Of a stretch of 64,000 nt of DNA, positions 52,294 to 61,442 are shown one piece after another. The stretch covers positions 40,208 to 104,207 of the forward strand of contig JBGCFD010000015.1 of NCBI GenBank assembly GCA_045106765.1. The letters are read 5' to 3'. Every line of letters starts with the position of its first letter. Within the stretch, counting starts at the first letter, position 1. The DNA comes from CAJQQY01 sp045106765 (GTDB lineage Bacteria > Bacteroidota > Bacteroidia > Chitinophagales > Saprospiraceae). A program made the position numbers and the translations under genes. The notes beneath the pieces are model-generated. The model was given only the letters and a program-made list of their open reading frames with translations. It made no database searches and was not told the DNA's origin.

Positions 52294-53739
52294 ATGAACA
52301 AAGAATTCTCCCTCAATATTCTTTTCCTCATTTCCATTAATCTCCTGATTAAACCATTCTTTATTTTTGGTATTGACCGTACTGTTCAAAATGTAGTCGG
52401 GACCGAAACTTATGGAATCTATTTTACGCTTTTAAGTTTGACCTATCTTTTTGGAATCATCAATGATTTTGGAATTCAGAATTTTAACAATCGTTCCATT
52501 TCTCAGAACCCGAATTTGCTCCAACAATACTTTCCCAATATTTTGGCGATAAAAACTTTGCTTGGTGGCACATATTTAATCGTTATTTTTATGATGGCTT
52601 GGGTCTGGAAATATGATTTTGATGTGTGGCATGTTTTACTCTTTCTTTCCATCAATATGATTTTAGCACAATTTATTTATTACTTCCGAAGTAATATTTC
52701 TGGTTTGGGAATGTATCGAATTGATAGTGTGATTTCAGCTTTAGATAAATTACTGATGATTTTTATTTGTGGCGCATTGCTCTGGCTACCTATCTTTTCT
52801 GGGAAATTTCAAATTGAATGGTTTGTTTATGCACAGACTGTTTCGTTTTTTCTCACCGCACTCCTTGCTTTTTTTATCGTAAAAAATAAACTCGTAGCAC
52901 CTTCTTATAACATTGATTTTACATTTATAAAAAGTATTTTGAAAAAAAGTGCACCATACGCTTTGGTCATTTTTTTAATGTCCATTTACACTCGAATTGA
53001 TGTCGTGATGGTGGAGCGGATTTTGGAAAATGGAGAAGAAGAATCTGGGATATATGGAGCAGGTTATCGACTATTGGATGCGAGCAATATGGTCGGATTT
53101 TTATTCGCAGGATTGTTGTTGCCAATGTTTGCAAAAATGTTGAAACAAAAAACTTCTGTTTTGCCCTTAGTAAAGATGAGTGCGCTGATGATTTGGTCAG
53201 GTGCAATCACCTTGAGTGTAGCCACCTTTTTTTTCCAAAACGAAATTGTCGAACTTTTATATATCGAAGCAACACCTTATTGGGGAGAAGTTTTAGGTAT
53301 TTTGATGTTGAGTTTTATTGCGGTGAGTGGGACTTATATTTTTGGAACATTGCTGACTGCCAATGGAAGTTTGCAAAAGATGAATTACATTTTAGTCTTT
53401 GCAGTTATTCTAAATATTATTTTCAATTTTATTCTAATTCCAAAATATGGTGCATTAGGAGCAGCTTGGACAACACTTGTTACTCAATTTTTTTCTATGC
53501 TTGCGCAAGTATTTTTAGCAAAAAAAGAATTTGGTTGGAAAACTAATTTTAGAGAAATCATCCGCATCTTAATTTTTTGTATTTGTATTGTTATAATTAT
53601 TTATACTTGTTATTACTTTTTAGATTTTAATTGGATGATTCGATTTGGGTTGAGTTTATCAATTGGAATTGGTTTAGCATTTTTATTAGGTTTATTAAAT
53701 ATTAAATTTGCTTTCGATTTTTTTAAAAGTAAATTCTAA
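52294..53739 (+). CDS. Polysaccharide flippase of the MOP superfamily
   Basis: The 481-residue membrane protein has about 13-14 hydrophobic helices along its length, opening with SLNILFLISINLLIKPFFIFGIDRTVQNVVG and containing YTRIDVVMVERILENGEEESGIYGAGYRLLD, a phrase typical of Wzx/RfbX-type oligosaccharide flippases. It moves lipid-linked sugar units across the inner membrane. No glycosyltransferase cluster is adjacent, so the cargo is unknown. Confidence 0.88.
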   Translation: MNKEFSLNILFLISINLLIKPFFIFGIDRTVQNVVGTETYGIYFTLLSLTYLFGIINDFGIQNFNNRSISQNPNLLQQYFPNILAIKTLLGGTYLIVIFMMAWVWKYDFDVWHVLLFLSINMILAQFIYYFRSNISGLGMYRIDSVISALDKLLMIFICGALLWLPIFSGKFQIEWFVYAQTVSFFLTALLAFFIVKNKLVAPSYNIDFTFIKSILKKSAPYALVIFLMSIYTRIDVVMVERILENGEEESGIYGAGYRLLDASNMVGFLFAGLLLPMFAKMLKQKTSVLPLVKMSALMIWSGAITLSVATFFFQNEIVELLYIEATPYWGEVLGILMLSFIAVSGTYIFGTLLTANGSLQKMNYILVFAVILNIIFNFILIPKYGALGAAWTTLVTQFFSMLAQVFLAKKEFGWKTNFREIIRILIFCICIVIIIYTCYYFLDFNWMIRFGLSLSIGIGLAFLLGLLNIKFAFDFFKSKF

Positions 53740-53777
53740 CCTTCCCATGAAATATTTTCTGTTCTCTTCGGTTTTAA

Positions 53778-54365
53778 ATGAAAAAAATCGCTATGAAAAA
53801 AATCACCTACCTTACCCTTCAACCTTTTATTTTAATAATCATTTGTTTATTTTTTTCTCAAACTAGCTTTTCCCAAATTAAAAAAGGGAAACGAATTATT
53901 GGTTCCACTACAGGAATTTTAAAAGATTTAAGTGGTGGAAATAATTTCGCTTTTATTGAAGACGTAAAATTTAGTTTGACATTGACACCAAACTTTGGAT
54001 ATATGGTTTCTGATAAAATGATGATTGGAAGTCAAACCTCCTTCAGCATTGAAAATGGAGATGGATCAACATTTTTAACTTTTGGACTGATACCATTTAT
54101 GAGAGTGTATCTATATTCTAAAAAATCAACTCATTTTTTTGCCGAACAAATGCTTGGCGTTGCTGGTATTCATGCAACGGCAGAAGAATTGAATTTTGCT
54201 TTTTTAGCAGGAGCTGGACTTGGAGTAAATTATTTTATAACTGAAAATATTGCTTTAGAAGGAACCATTCGAGCTTCTTTTGCTCAGTTTAATATTAATC
54301 GAAATTTAGATTATGGGATTCGATTTGGTGCTCAACTTTTTTTAAATCAAAAAAACAAAAAATAG
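53778..54365 (+). CDS. Small outer-membrane beta-barrel protein
   Basis: The 195 residues include a signal peptide (cut near SQTSFSQ) and alternating aromatic strands ending IRFGAQLFLNQKNKK. The pattern fits an eight-stranded OmpA-like or OMP_b-brl barrel. The start at 53778 gives MKKIAMKKITYL; the ATG five codons later (53793) would give an equally good signal. It is 38 bp after the flippase gene and may be co-transcribed. Confidence 0.7.
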   Translation: MKKIAMKKITYLTLQPFILIIICLFFSQTSFSQIKKGKRIIGSTTGILKDLSGGNNFAFIEDVKFSLTLTPNFGYMVSDKMMIGSQTSFSIENGDGSTFLTFGLIPFMRVYLYSKKSTHFFAEQMLGVAGIHATAEELNFAFLAGAGLGVNYFITENIALEGTIRASFAQFNINRNLDYGIRFGAQLFLNQKNKK

Positions 54366-54481
54366 ACTCACAGCATTTTCTAATTAAAAAGAGTTATTAT
54401 TATAAATTGCCAAATCATCCTCTCTTTAATTTTCAATAATAATTTAACATCAACCACCAATTATTCTACTTTTGAAATTGG

Positions 54482-54489
54482 TAACTTTG
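54482..54489 (+). promoter_or_regulatory. -7 promoter element
   Basis: TAACTTTG lies 35 bp before the ATG at 54524. No clear -33 TTG is found at the right distance, so support is partial. Confidence 0.4.
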
Positions 54490-54523
54490 TTTCTGTCTTA
54501 ATTTTTAACTAAATATAATCTTT

Positions 54524-55210
54524 ATGAAAAAAATAAATTTACTTTTCATCCTTATGGCCTTCACAGGATTCTCTACTTCTGCTCAACTGAACAGCACCGA
54601 GTTCGAAAAAAATTTTGCTAACTTAATGAATACCAAAAAGAAAGCTGAAGAAACGCAAGGCTCACCATATATATTTGATGAGTGGGAAAGTGGAGTGGTC
54701 GTTTTTAAAGGAAATGAAGGCGGAGAATTTAAGAATATAAAAATTGATCTGATGAATAATCAATTAGAGGTTTTATATATGAATACCGAAAAAGTTTTAC
54801 CAGCCACAGATTTTAATATGGTTAAACTTAATCGTCCAGATCTCAATGTCAACACCTTCTTTAGAAATGCTGCTGATTTCAAATACAATGGAAAACAATT
54901 AAAAGGTTTTGCACAAATTACTCCAGTTGGAGAAAATTTTAAAGTCGTAACCGTGCATTCCGTTCGAATCATTCAATCAAATATGAATGCTAAGATTGTT
55001 GGCGCAAGTCATAGAAAAAGATTAGCTAGAGAGAAAAAAACTTTTTTCTTAAAAAAAGGAAAGCTGTACCGAATCAAAAAGAAGAAAGATGTTTATAAGA
55101 TCTTAACTAAAAAGCAAAAAAAATTAAAAGCATATATTTCTGATCATGATCTAAGTGTAAAGAAAGAAGCTGACTTAGTTAAGATTCTTGAATATTACGA
55201 ATCAATATAA
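54524..55210 (+). CDS. Exported protein of unknown function
   Basis: The 228 residues begin with a signal peptide (MKKINLLFILMAFTGFSTSA). The mature part has a beta-rich front half (GVVVFKGNEGGEFKNIKIDLMNN to GKQLKGFAQITP) and a very basic helical back half (KRLAREKKTFFLKKGKLYRI, then KKKDVYKILTKKQKKLKAYI). I recognise no family; the basic tail could bind anionic surfaces. It is a single gene with a terminator behind it. Confidence 0.7.
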   Translation: MKKINLLFILMAFTGFSTSAQLNSTEFEKNFANLMNTKKKAEETQGSPYIFDEWESGVVVFKGNEGGEFKNIKIDLMNNQLEVLYMNTEKVLPATDFNMVKLNRPDLNVNTFFRNAADFKYNGKQLKGFAQITPVGENFKVVTVHSVRIIQSNMNAKIVGASHRKRLAREKKTFFLKKGKLYRIKKKKDVYKILTKKQKKLKAYISDHDLSVKKEADLVKILEYYESI

Positions 55211-55228
55211 TTTTATTTTTTTGGAAAA

Positions 55229-55257
55229 ACCGCAAAAGGGAAATTCTCTTTTGCGGT
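55229..55257. terminator. Bidirectional terminator between convergent genes
   Basis: ACCGCAAAAG (55229-55238) pairs with CTTTTGCGGT (55248-55257) with further partial pairing inside. T-runs follow on both strands. Confidence 0.8.
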
Positions 55258-55265
55258 CTTTTATT

Positions 55266-56474
55266 TTAAACTTTTCCTTCCACATAATCTCTTAAGTATT
55301 CAAAGTGTTTTCCTAAATCTCCATTCTCGGCAACACTTGCTCTTTCAATAACTCCGCCTTCTTTTTGTTCCAACAATTCTTGAAAAATATGTTCGATAAA
55401 TTGTTCCCCAAATGCTTGCGAAGCATCTCGTGGTAATTCATTTGGCAAATTATCAATCGTCATCATATCAATTACATTTACTTGATGTGGAATTGCCTCT
55501 GCTTCAGTAATTGGATCATATCCAAAAACTGGATTCGCAATAGTCGATGCTCGAAGGGTTGAAGGTATCGAAGCAACTGGTGCAATATCACAAGTTACAT
55601 CAGCGATCACCTTGATCCGAAAATTGCTCTTCTTCATCTCTTTCTTGGTAAAAAAAGTAGGCGCTTTGTTATCCCAAAAAATTCCATTGATCATCAAATC
55701 ACTTGCTTGTATATAAGGTGTAAAAATAGACTCGTAATTTTGAGGGTTTTGGAAAAAATCTTGAAGCTCGAAAGTCTCTCCATTTTTATGAGCTACATAA
55801 TCAATACAATCTAGTTGAGTAAAAACAGCATGTTGAAATTCATTTTCTATAAAATCTTCAGGTGAAACCTTTTCAATATCCATATCCTCCAAAACTTGTG
55901 CTGCGCCATTGGCTACTCTTCCCGTACCTGTAACTACAATTTTCATTGGTGGCAAATCCAGTTTTTTATAAATACTTTTTGCCTCAGCGTAATCATGGCA
56001 ATCTTTCATCCGTTTTAAGTTGAACTCTCCAGTTCGATTACCATAAGTCATCACTCCATTATGCGCACCAACCATCCCAGCAAATTTTCCAAAAGCAATA
56101 AGTCGTTGCCCTTTTTCATTAGTCAAAACTTCGTAATCAAGTAGTCGAATATTCTTTTCCAAAATCGCTAATAGTAAATCTCGATTATACGATTGTTTTT
56201 TTATCGTATGCGAAAAGAAGAAATAGGTTTTATTCGATACCAATTGTTCAATTGGTACTTCTTTAACTCCCATCAAAATATCGCAATCTGTGAGGTCTTC
56301 TCGGAGAAAAATTCCAGCTTTTTGATACGATTCATTATCGAAACATCTATTTGGGGATGGTTGTACAATGATTTGTACTTTTCCTGACTTGTTTAAAAAA
56401 GCACATTGTTCAGGTGTCAAAGGCACTCGTGAATCAGGTGGTACTTTTCCTTCTCTAATTACTCCAATCTTCAT
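55266..56474 (-). CDS. Saccharopine/alanine dehydrogenase-like NAD-dependent enzyme
   Basis: The 402-residue soluble protein has the AlaDh/PNT-type N-terminal domain (MKIGVIREGKVPPDSRVPLTPEQ with the substrate-binding region) and a nucleotide-binding part beginning MKIVVTGTGRVANGAAQVLED (GxGxxxxG). The later IKVIADVTCDIAPVASIPSTLRAS resembles Lys1-type saccharopine dehydrogenases. It probably interconverts an amino acid and a keto acid with NAD; the substrate is unsettled. Confidence 0.75.
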   Translation of the reverse strand: MKIGVIREGKVPPDSRVPLTPEQCAFLNKSGKVQIIVQPSPNRCFDNESYQKAGIFLREDLTDCDILMGVKEVPIEQLVSNKTYFFFSHTIKKQSYNRDLLLAILEKNIRLLDYEVLTNEKGQRLIAFGKFAGMVGAHNGVMTYGNRTGEFNLKRMKDCHDYAEAKSIYKKLDLPPMKIVVTGTGRVANGAAQVLEDMDIEKVSPEDFIENEFQHAVFTQLDCIDYVAHKNGETFELQDFFQNPQNYESIFTPYIQASDLMINGIFWDNKAPTFFTKKEMKKSNFRIKVIADVTCDIAPVASIPSTLRASTIANPVFGYDPITEAEAIPHQVNVIDMMTIDNLPNELPRDASQAFGEQFIEHIFQELLEQKEGGVIERASVAENGDLGKHFEYLRDYVEGKV

Positions 56475-56847
56475 ATATCACAATTTATTTTATTTAATAC
56501 AATTAAAACCTACTAATATAAAATTTAAAATATATTTCTAAATGTCACAACTAACCTACTTTCTAAAATTTCACTAAAAAAAATCAACTTTTTTTACAAA
56601 AAAAGAAACCGTGACAGCAAAAAAATGGACTTTGGCATAGGAATTGCACCTTTTTCATCAAACATACAAAAGTAGGTTTTCTTAAAAGAAGGAACCTATA
56701 CAAACATACTTTTTACAATTTGAGAAAACGAAATCCTAACTACCTCCCTATTACTTTCCCCTAACTAGTACCTGGATATTCGTGATAATTAATCAAAATT
56801 GCTTGGCAACTTAATGTAGTCAAAGCAGACCAAATTTAGACAAAATC
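56475..56847. other. Intergenic stretch with a sigma-54-like promoter
   Basis: The 373-bp gap separates divergent genes. It contains the sigma-54-like element at 56633-56648 and, at about 56672-56697, a small G-U-tolerant hairpin (TAGGTT...AACCTA). The rest is featureless AT-rich DNA. A short AAAGCAGACC word near 56822 recalls the dispersed repeat but is too short to count as a copy. Confidence 0.5.
56633..56648 (+). promoter_or_regulatory. Sigma-54-type promoter candidate
   Basis: TGGCAT-AGGAA-TTGCA matches the -24/-12 consensus TGGCAC-N5-TTGCW at all positions but one, with the exact spacing of 12 bp between GG and GC. Transcription would start near 56660, leaving a leader of about 190 nt before the ATG at 56848. 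RpoN itself is not in the window. Confidence 0.45.
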
Positions 56848-57210
56848 ATGAAAATGCTGACGTTTTGTTTTGTAGTTATTTTGCTAGCAATTTTTGCTAG
56901 TATATTAAATAGTAAACCGGTAATAAATCTCAAACATCTTGGAATTTTATCTGCAAAACATTTCGCCCACATTTTTTATTTGAATGAACTTGGCAATATT
57001 TTAATGATTGATTTTGATATTTTAGCTGATCGAATTCAGACAGTAAAAATAACCAAAAATGGAGAATTTGTAAAAATAGAGGATGTATCAGATCTGCCCG
57101 AAGATAGCATTTATGAATTGGATTTAAACTTATTAAGTAAAGGAAAATATACGATTGAATTGATTACTAACACACACCAATCAATTTCAAACGAGTTAAA
57201 AATAAATTAG
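56848..57210 (+). CDS. Small exported protein of unknown function
   Basis: The 120 residues begin with a hydrophobic signal (MKMLTFCFVVILLAIFASIL). The mature 100 residues look like one beta-sandwich (ILMIDFDILADRIQTVKITK, then ELDLNLLSKGKYTIELITNT), and the end SNELKIN resembles the last strands of T9SS type A sorting domains or DUF3244-like proteins. It may be a free-standing domain of that fold. It is preceded by the sigma-54-like element and followed by a strong terminator. Confidence 0.6.
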   Translation: MKMLTFCFVVILLAIFASILNSKPVINLKHLGILSAKHFAHIFYLNELGNILMIDFDILADRIQTVKITKNGEFVKIEDVSDLPEDSIYELDLNLLSKGKYTIELITNTHQSISNELKIN

Positions 57211-57239
57211 TTTTAGTTAGTTTTTTGGATTCTCTTTGC

Positions 57240-57275
57240 AATCGCTCTGACCTTGGTCGGAGCGATTTTTTTTGT
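57240..57275 (+). terminator. Strong terminator
   Basis: AATCGCTC-t-GACC-tt-GGTC-g-GAGCGATT forms an extended stem with a two-base loop, followed by a run of T. It lies 30 bp past the stop codon at 57210. Confidence 0.85.
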
Positions 57276-57307
57276 AAGAAAGTAAAAGTGTTTCTTTATT
57301 TTTGAAA

Positions 57308-58573
57308 ATGAAAACTATCAAACCTCTTCTACTTTTTTTTTCGATCTTGCTTGCTTTACAAAAATCTTATGGACAGAATTATCAATTTTTCATTGATCCA
57401 AATTTTTCAAGTATTAGTTCTGCTGAATCTCTGTCGAGTATTCATCATATATTAAATACTACTGAGACCTCACTTTTTCCAAACAAAATTGGAAAGAACA
57501 TTAAATCTAAATTTGGCAGAAAGGTAGCCAACTTAGGTTATCGTTTTGGAAAATTAATGGTGCTAGAAGTTCCGATTGATGGGTTAATTATGATGAATCA
57601 ATATGTGATTTTTGGATATGGTTATCGATATCGGACTCATGGGTATCTCCAAAATAGATTTGTCATTGATGCTCCACTTCCTTATGGAAAAGGAAGTGGT
57701 TCTGCTCGGCAAGGCACTTTGAAAATGCCCCGTACAAGAAGTACACATGAATTAATAACCTTTTACTCAGGGGGTATCGAGTCCACAAAAATTCTAAATA
57801 ATACTATTTCTAAACGATGGATTTTATCTGATTCTATTCATTTTAGAGAAGCAATGCTTTGTGTTCGGGCTTTTAACAAAACTCATTATCCTTTACTTTT
57901 TTTAAAAAATTTCACCTCCCCTACTTACGATCTTCAATACTATATTTCCAATGTTAATAATTTTTATGGTTATCAAGATATAGACGAATGGAAGCTTACT
58001 CCTCAACGTTTTAGAAAAATATCTTTGCTTAATTTTTTAAATCCATTTGTCGGATTTGCGTTTTTGACTTCGGCTTTAGACTATGGTTGGTATGGAAGAG
58101 CGTATGGAAAATTGAGATGGTTTAGGTTTGGGAAAGTTCGTTATCTCCCTTCAGTTAGAATTGGGTTGACGCCATTTGGGGATGAAGTTTATTTTGAATC
58201 TTTTTTCAAAAAAAGTAAACACGCTCTTCGATTCTATTATCGACATGGAAATCCTGTTTTTGAAAAATCTAATGGATTTGGTGTCGAAACTTTTAATGCT
58301 TTTAATTTTTCAGGGAAAATTAAATTGGACTTTCAACTAGATATTTGGAGCCAACCTGAATTAGAATTAGGAGGTGAAACGATTCGATTATCTTCCAAGG
58401 GATTGGGCAATCTGATGAAAGTAAATTTCCAAGTTAGACTTTTTAATATTTCTCAACCGGTTTATTTATCAGGTCAATTCGGATATAAGACAGATGGATT
58501 TATTGAAGGAGAACCTTTGCGGAAAGGAATAATTTTAAGGGGTGGGTTTTCTTATGATTTTGGGGGAAATTAA
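57308..58573 (+). CDS. Exported protein of unknown function
   Basis: I start at the ATG at 57308; the codons just upstream (TTG AAA) are in frame but not needed. The 421 residues begin with a signal peptide (MKTIKPLLLFFSILLALQKSYGQ). The middle is rich in Tyr, Phe and Arg, and the last 150 residues have the alternating pattern of an outer-membrane barrel, ending GGFSYDFGGN. I recognise no family. Confidence 0.7.
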   Translation: MKTIKPLLLFFSILLALQKSYGQNYQFFIDPNFSSISSAESLSSIHHILNTTETSLFPNKIGKNIKSKFGRKVANLGYRFGKLMVLEVPIDGLIMMNQYVIFGYGYRYRTHGYLQNRFVIDAPLPYGKGSGSARQGTLKMPRTRSTHELITFYSGGIESTKILNNTISKRWILSDSIHFREAMLCVRAFNKTHYPLLFLKNFTSPTYDLQYYISNVNNFYGYQDIDEWKLTPQRFRKISLLNFLNPFVGFAFLTSALDYGWYGRAYGKLRWFRFGKVRYLPSVRIGLTPFGDEVYFESFFKKSKHALRFYYRHGNPVFEKSNGFGVETFNAFNFSGKIKLDFQLDIWSQPELELGGETIRLSSKGLGNLMKVNFQVRLFNISQPVYLSGQFGYKTDGFIEGEPLRKGIILRGGFSYDFGGN

Positions 58574-58678
58574 TTTTCAAAATTAAATTATTATCATTTT
58601 TAAACTCTTTGGAACTTTTTTAAACTCATTTTAGTTCTGATACATCAACTTTTTTTAAACCTAAAATTCATTTTTAAA

Positions 58679-59242
58679 ATGAGCAATCTATTTTTTACCT
58701 CTGACCACCATTTTGGTCACAAAAACATTATCAAATTTTCCAATCGTCCTTTTAAAGATGCTGATGAAATGGACGAAATCATGGTTCAGCGTTGGAATGA
58801 AAAAGTAAAATCTGAAGATGAAGTTTATCATTTGGGTGATTTGGCTTTTCGTTCAAAAGGCAGCATCAAAAAAATATTGGATCGACTGAATGGAAAAATT
58901 TATCTCATCAAAGGGAATCATGAAAAGCAAGCCTTGACTTATAAATTTCGCTTCGAATGGATCAAAGATTATTTTGAACTCGTTGTGGATGATCCTGAAT
59001 TTAAGCGAGGTTATCAGATGATTGTTTTATTTCACTATGCAATTAAACAATGGAATAAAAAACATCATGGGAGTTATCATTTGTATGGTCATTCGCATGG
59101 TTCTTTGCCTGATGATATTCATACACAAGCGTTTGATATTGGAGTGGATTGTCATGATTTTTATCCGCTGTCGTATGCTGAAGTGAAGGAGATTATGAAG
59201 ACCAAAGAATGGGTGCCGCCATTCGCGAGAGAGAATCGGTAA
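58679..59242 (+). CDS. Calcineurin-like metallophosphoesterase
   Basis: The 187-residue enzyme shows the dinuclear metal motifs in order: SDHHFGHKNII (D-x-H), YHLGDLAFR (GD), LIKGNHEKQ (GNHE), LFHYAIKQW (H) and LYGHSHG (GHxH). This small cytoplasmic type is common in bacteria and phage; substrates are uncertain. It is a single gene convergent with the nqr operon. Confidence 0.9.
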   Translation: MSNLFFTSDHHFGHKNIIKFSNRPFKDADEMDEIMVQRWNEKVKSEDEVYHLGDLAFRSKGSIKKILDRLNGKIYLIKGNHEKQALTYKFRFEWIKDYFELVVDDPEFKRGYQMIVLFHYAIKQWNKKHHGSYHLYGHSHGSLPDDIHTQAFDIGVDCHDFYPLSYAEVKEIMKTKEWVPPFARENR

Positions 59243-59245
59243 ATA

Positions 59246-59281
59246 GAAAACGGCTCATCCATTCCTGAATAAGCCGTTTTC
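59246..59281. terminator. Bidirectional terminator between phosphoesterase and nqrF
   Basis: GAAAACGGCT (59246-59255) pairs with AGCCGTTTTC (59272-59281), and an inner ATTC/GAAT pair extends the stem. It serves the rightward gene ending at 59242 and the leftward nqr operon ending at 59304. Confidence 0.8.
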
Positions 59282-59303
59282 TTTATCTTAAAATGATCGA
59301 AGA

Positions 59304-60644
59304 CTATCCTCCAAAATCATCGAATGCTACATTTTCTTCAGGGATTCCCCAATCATCTGCCATTTTGATAACAGACTGATTCATCATTGGAGGTCCGCAG
59401 AAGTATAATTCTAATTCTTCCGGTTCTGGATGTTTACTCAAGAATTCATCAATTACAACATTGTGAACATAGCCCTTGAATCCATCACCTTCTGGATCAT
59501 CTAAATCTTTTTTTAATACCCAGTTATCTTCTGGTAGTGGACCATCTAGAGCAACCGCAAATTTAAAATTAGGGAACTCCTTTTCTATTTCTCTAAATTC
59601 TTCGACATAGAATAACTCTTGTCGAGTTCTACCACCATAGAAAAAAGTTACCTTTCGACCTGTTTTTAAGGTATGGAACAAATGGTATAAGTGAGAACGC
59701 ATCGGTGCCATTCCTGCACCTCCACCAACATACAACATCTCTGCTTTTGTAGGCTTGATGAAAAATTCACCATATGGACCAGAAATCGTTACTTTATCAC
59801 CTGGCTTGCGACCAAACACATATGAAGAACAAATACCTGGATTAACTGGTAGATATCCTTCCCATTTACGTTTTCCTGCACTATCTACACCCCATTTGAG
59901 AGGAGGAGTTGCAATACGAATTGTCAAAGATACAATATCTCCTTCCGCAGGGTGATTTGACATAGAATAGGCTCGAAAAACTTCCTCGTCATTCTTCATG
60001 GTCAAGTCCCACATTTTAAAATTATCCCAATCCTTTTGGAATTTATCTGGTGTATCATGATATTTTGGATGTGCCGTAATATCCATTGACTTAAATGGTA
60101 CTTCTATCTTAGGTACATCTACTTGAATATAACCTCCTGCTTCAAAATCAAGGTTCTCTCCTTCTGGAAGTTTTACAATAAACTCTTTGATAAATGTTGC
60201 GACATTATAGTTAGAGATAACTTCACATTCCCATTTTTTAATTCCAAAAATTTCTTCTGGAATTCTAATTTCCATGTCTTCTCGAACTTTTACCTGACAT
60301 GCAATTCGCATGTTTTCCGCTACTTCTTTTCTTGACAAGTGATTTAATTCTGTAGGTAAAACATCTCCACCACCGCTATCAATATGACATTCGCACATCG
60401 CACAAGTTCCACCACCACCACATGCTGATGGAAGGAAAATATTTTCCCCAGAAAGTACGGTCAATAATGACGAACCAGGTTGTACCAAAAGTGGATTTTC
60501 TGTATCACCATTTACGATAATGGAGACATTTCCTTGAGGTACTAATTTCTTTCTTGCTTGAATTAACATTATTGATAACAATAATATTACGGCAACGAAT
60601 ACCATCCATGCAAAAGCTAATGTTGTAATACTAAATAAAAGCAT
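59304..60644 (-). CDS. nqrF: Na+-translocating NADH:quinone reductase subunit F
   Basis: The 446-residue subunit takes electrons from NADH. It has an N-terminal membrane helix (about 7-30), a 2Fe-2S domain with Cys75, Cys81, Cys84 and Cys116 (SACGGGGTCAMCEC), an FAD domain with RAYSMSNHP and an NAD-binding part with LYVGGGAGMAPMRSHL and CGPPMM. It is slightly longer than the usual 407 residues, with inserts in the FAD part. It is the last gene of the leftward nqr cluster, with a foldback between it and nqrE. Confidence 0.96.
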   Translation of the reverse strand: MLLFSITTLAFAWMVFVAVILLLSIMLIQARKKLVPQGNVSIIVNGDTENPLLVQPGSSLLTVLSGENIFLPSACGGGGTCAMCECHIDSGGGDVLPTELNHLSRKEVAENMRIACQVKVREDMEIRIPEEIFGIKKWECEVISNYNVATFIKEFIVKLPEGENLDFEAGGYIQVDVPKIEVPFKSMDITAHPKYHDTPDKFQKDWDNFKMWDLTMKNDEEVFRAYSMSNHPAEGDIVSLTIRIATPPLKWGVDSAGKRKWEGYLPVNPGICSSYVFGRKPGDKVTISGPYGEFFIKPTKAEMLYVGGGAGMAPMRSHLYHLFHTLKTGRKVTFFYGGRTRQELFYVEEFREIEKEFPNFKFAVALDGPLPEDNWVLKKDLDDPEGDGFKGYVHNVVIDEFLSKHPEPEELELYFCGPPMMNQSVIKMADDWGIPEENVAFDDFGG

Positions 60645-60657
60645 ATTACTTATTTGA

Positions 60658-60777
60658 GTTTTACAAAAAATTGATTTTTTATGTCAGTCAATCGAAAATC
60701 AAAAGTTTCACTTCCTTTGGTCGTTTTTATTTTGATTTTAGGTTGACAATGATTTTTTTTGTAAAACAGTTAATGAA
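60658..60777. repeat. Imperfect foldback inside the nqr operon
   Basis: GTTTTACAAAAAA opens the left arm and TTTTTTGTAAAAC closes the right arm. Near the loop, AATCAAAA and TTTTGATT pair again, and in between TGTCA/TGACA match. The arms total roughly 40 bp with gaps. It fills the gap between nqrE and nqrF, where it could reduce read-through or protect the upstream mRNA. Confidence 0.6.
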
Positions 60778-60785
60778 CTAATTAA

Positions 60786-61397
60786 TTAATTTCCTACGGA
60801 ATAAACCGTTGGATCGATTCCCATCAAACTCATAAATGCCATCCCCATCAATCCAGTTAAAATAAACGCCATCCCTAATCCACGTAATGCTGGTGGAACA
60901 TTTGAATATCTTAATATTTCTCGAATTGCAGCCACAGCAATAATCGCTAAGAACCATCCAAACCCACCTCCTAAACCAAACGCAACAGATTCTGAAAGGT
61001 TGTATTCTCGCGAAACCATGAATAGTGAACCTCCCAAAATCGCACAGTTTACGGTAATCAATGGAAGGAAAATACCCAATGAATTATATAATGAAGGAGA
61101 AACCTTTTCTATCACCATCTCCACCAACTGTACCATTGAGGCAATTACAGCAATGAATAAAATAAAACGTAAGAAGGTTAAGTCTGTTCCAAAAACTCCA
61201 GTTTCTCCTAATAAATATTCGTTAATCACCCAGTTGATTGGCATAGTTACCGCCAATACAAAGATTACTGCTAATCCTAATCCAAAAGCTGTTTTCACAG
61301 TTTTTGACACGGCAAGGAAAGAACACATTCCAAGGAAATAGGCCAAAACCATATTTTCAATGAATGCTGATTTTATAAAAACATTAAAAAATTCCAT
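60786..61397 (-). CDS. nqrE: Na+-translocating NADH:quinone reductase subunit E
   Basis: The 203-residue protein has six membrane helices, with FLGMCSFLAVSKTVKTAFGLG and LITVNCAILGGSLFMV; the Cys of each phrase belongs to the conserved membrane Cys pair. Together with subunit D it forms the sodium path. It is followed by a foldback and nqrF. Confidence 0.96.
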   Translation of the reverse strand: MEFFNVFIKSAFIENMVLAYFLGMCSFLAVSKTVKTAFGLGLAVIFVLAVTMPINWVINEYLLGETGVFGTDLTFLRFILFIAVIASMVQLVEMVIEKVSPSLYNSLGIFLPLITVNCAILGGSLFMVSREYNLSESVAFGLGGGFGWFLAIIAVAAIREILRYSNVPPALRGLGMAFILTGLMGMAFMSLMGIDPTVYSVGN

Positions 61398-61442
61398 TTT
61401 GAATTTTATTTATTTTTTTGTAAAAATAGAAACTAAAACTGC

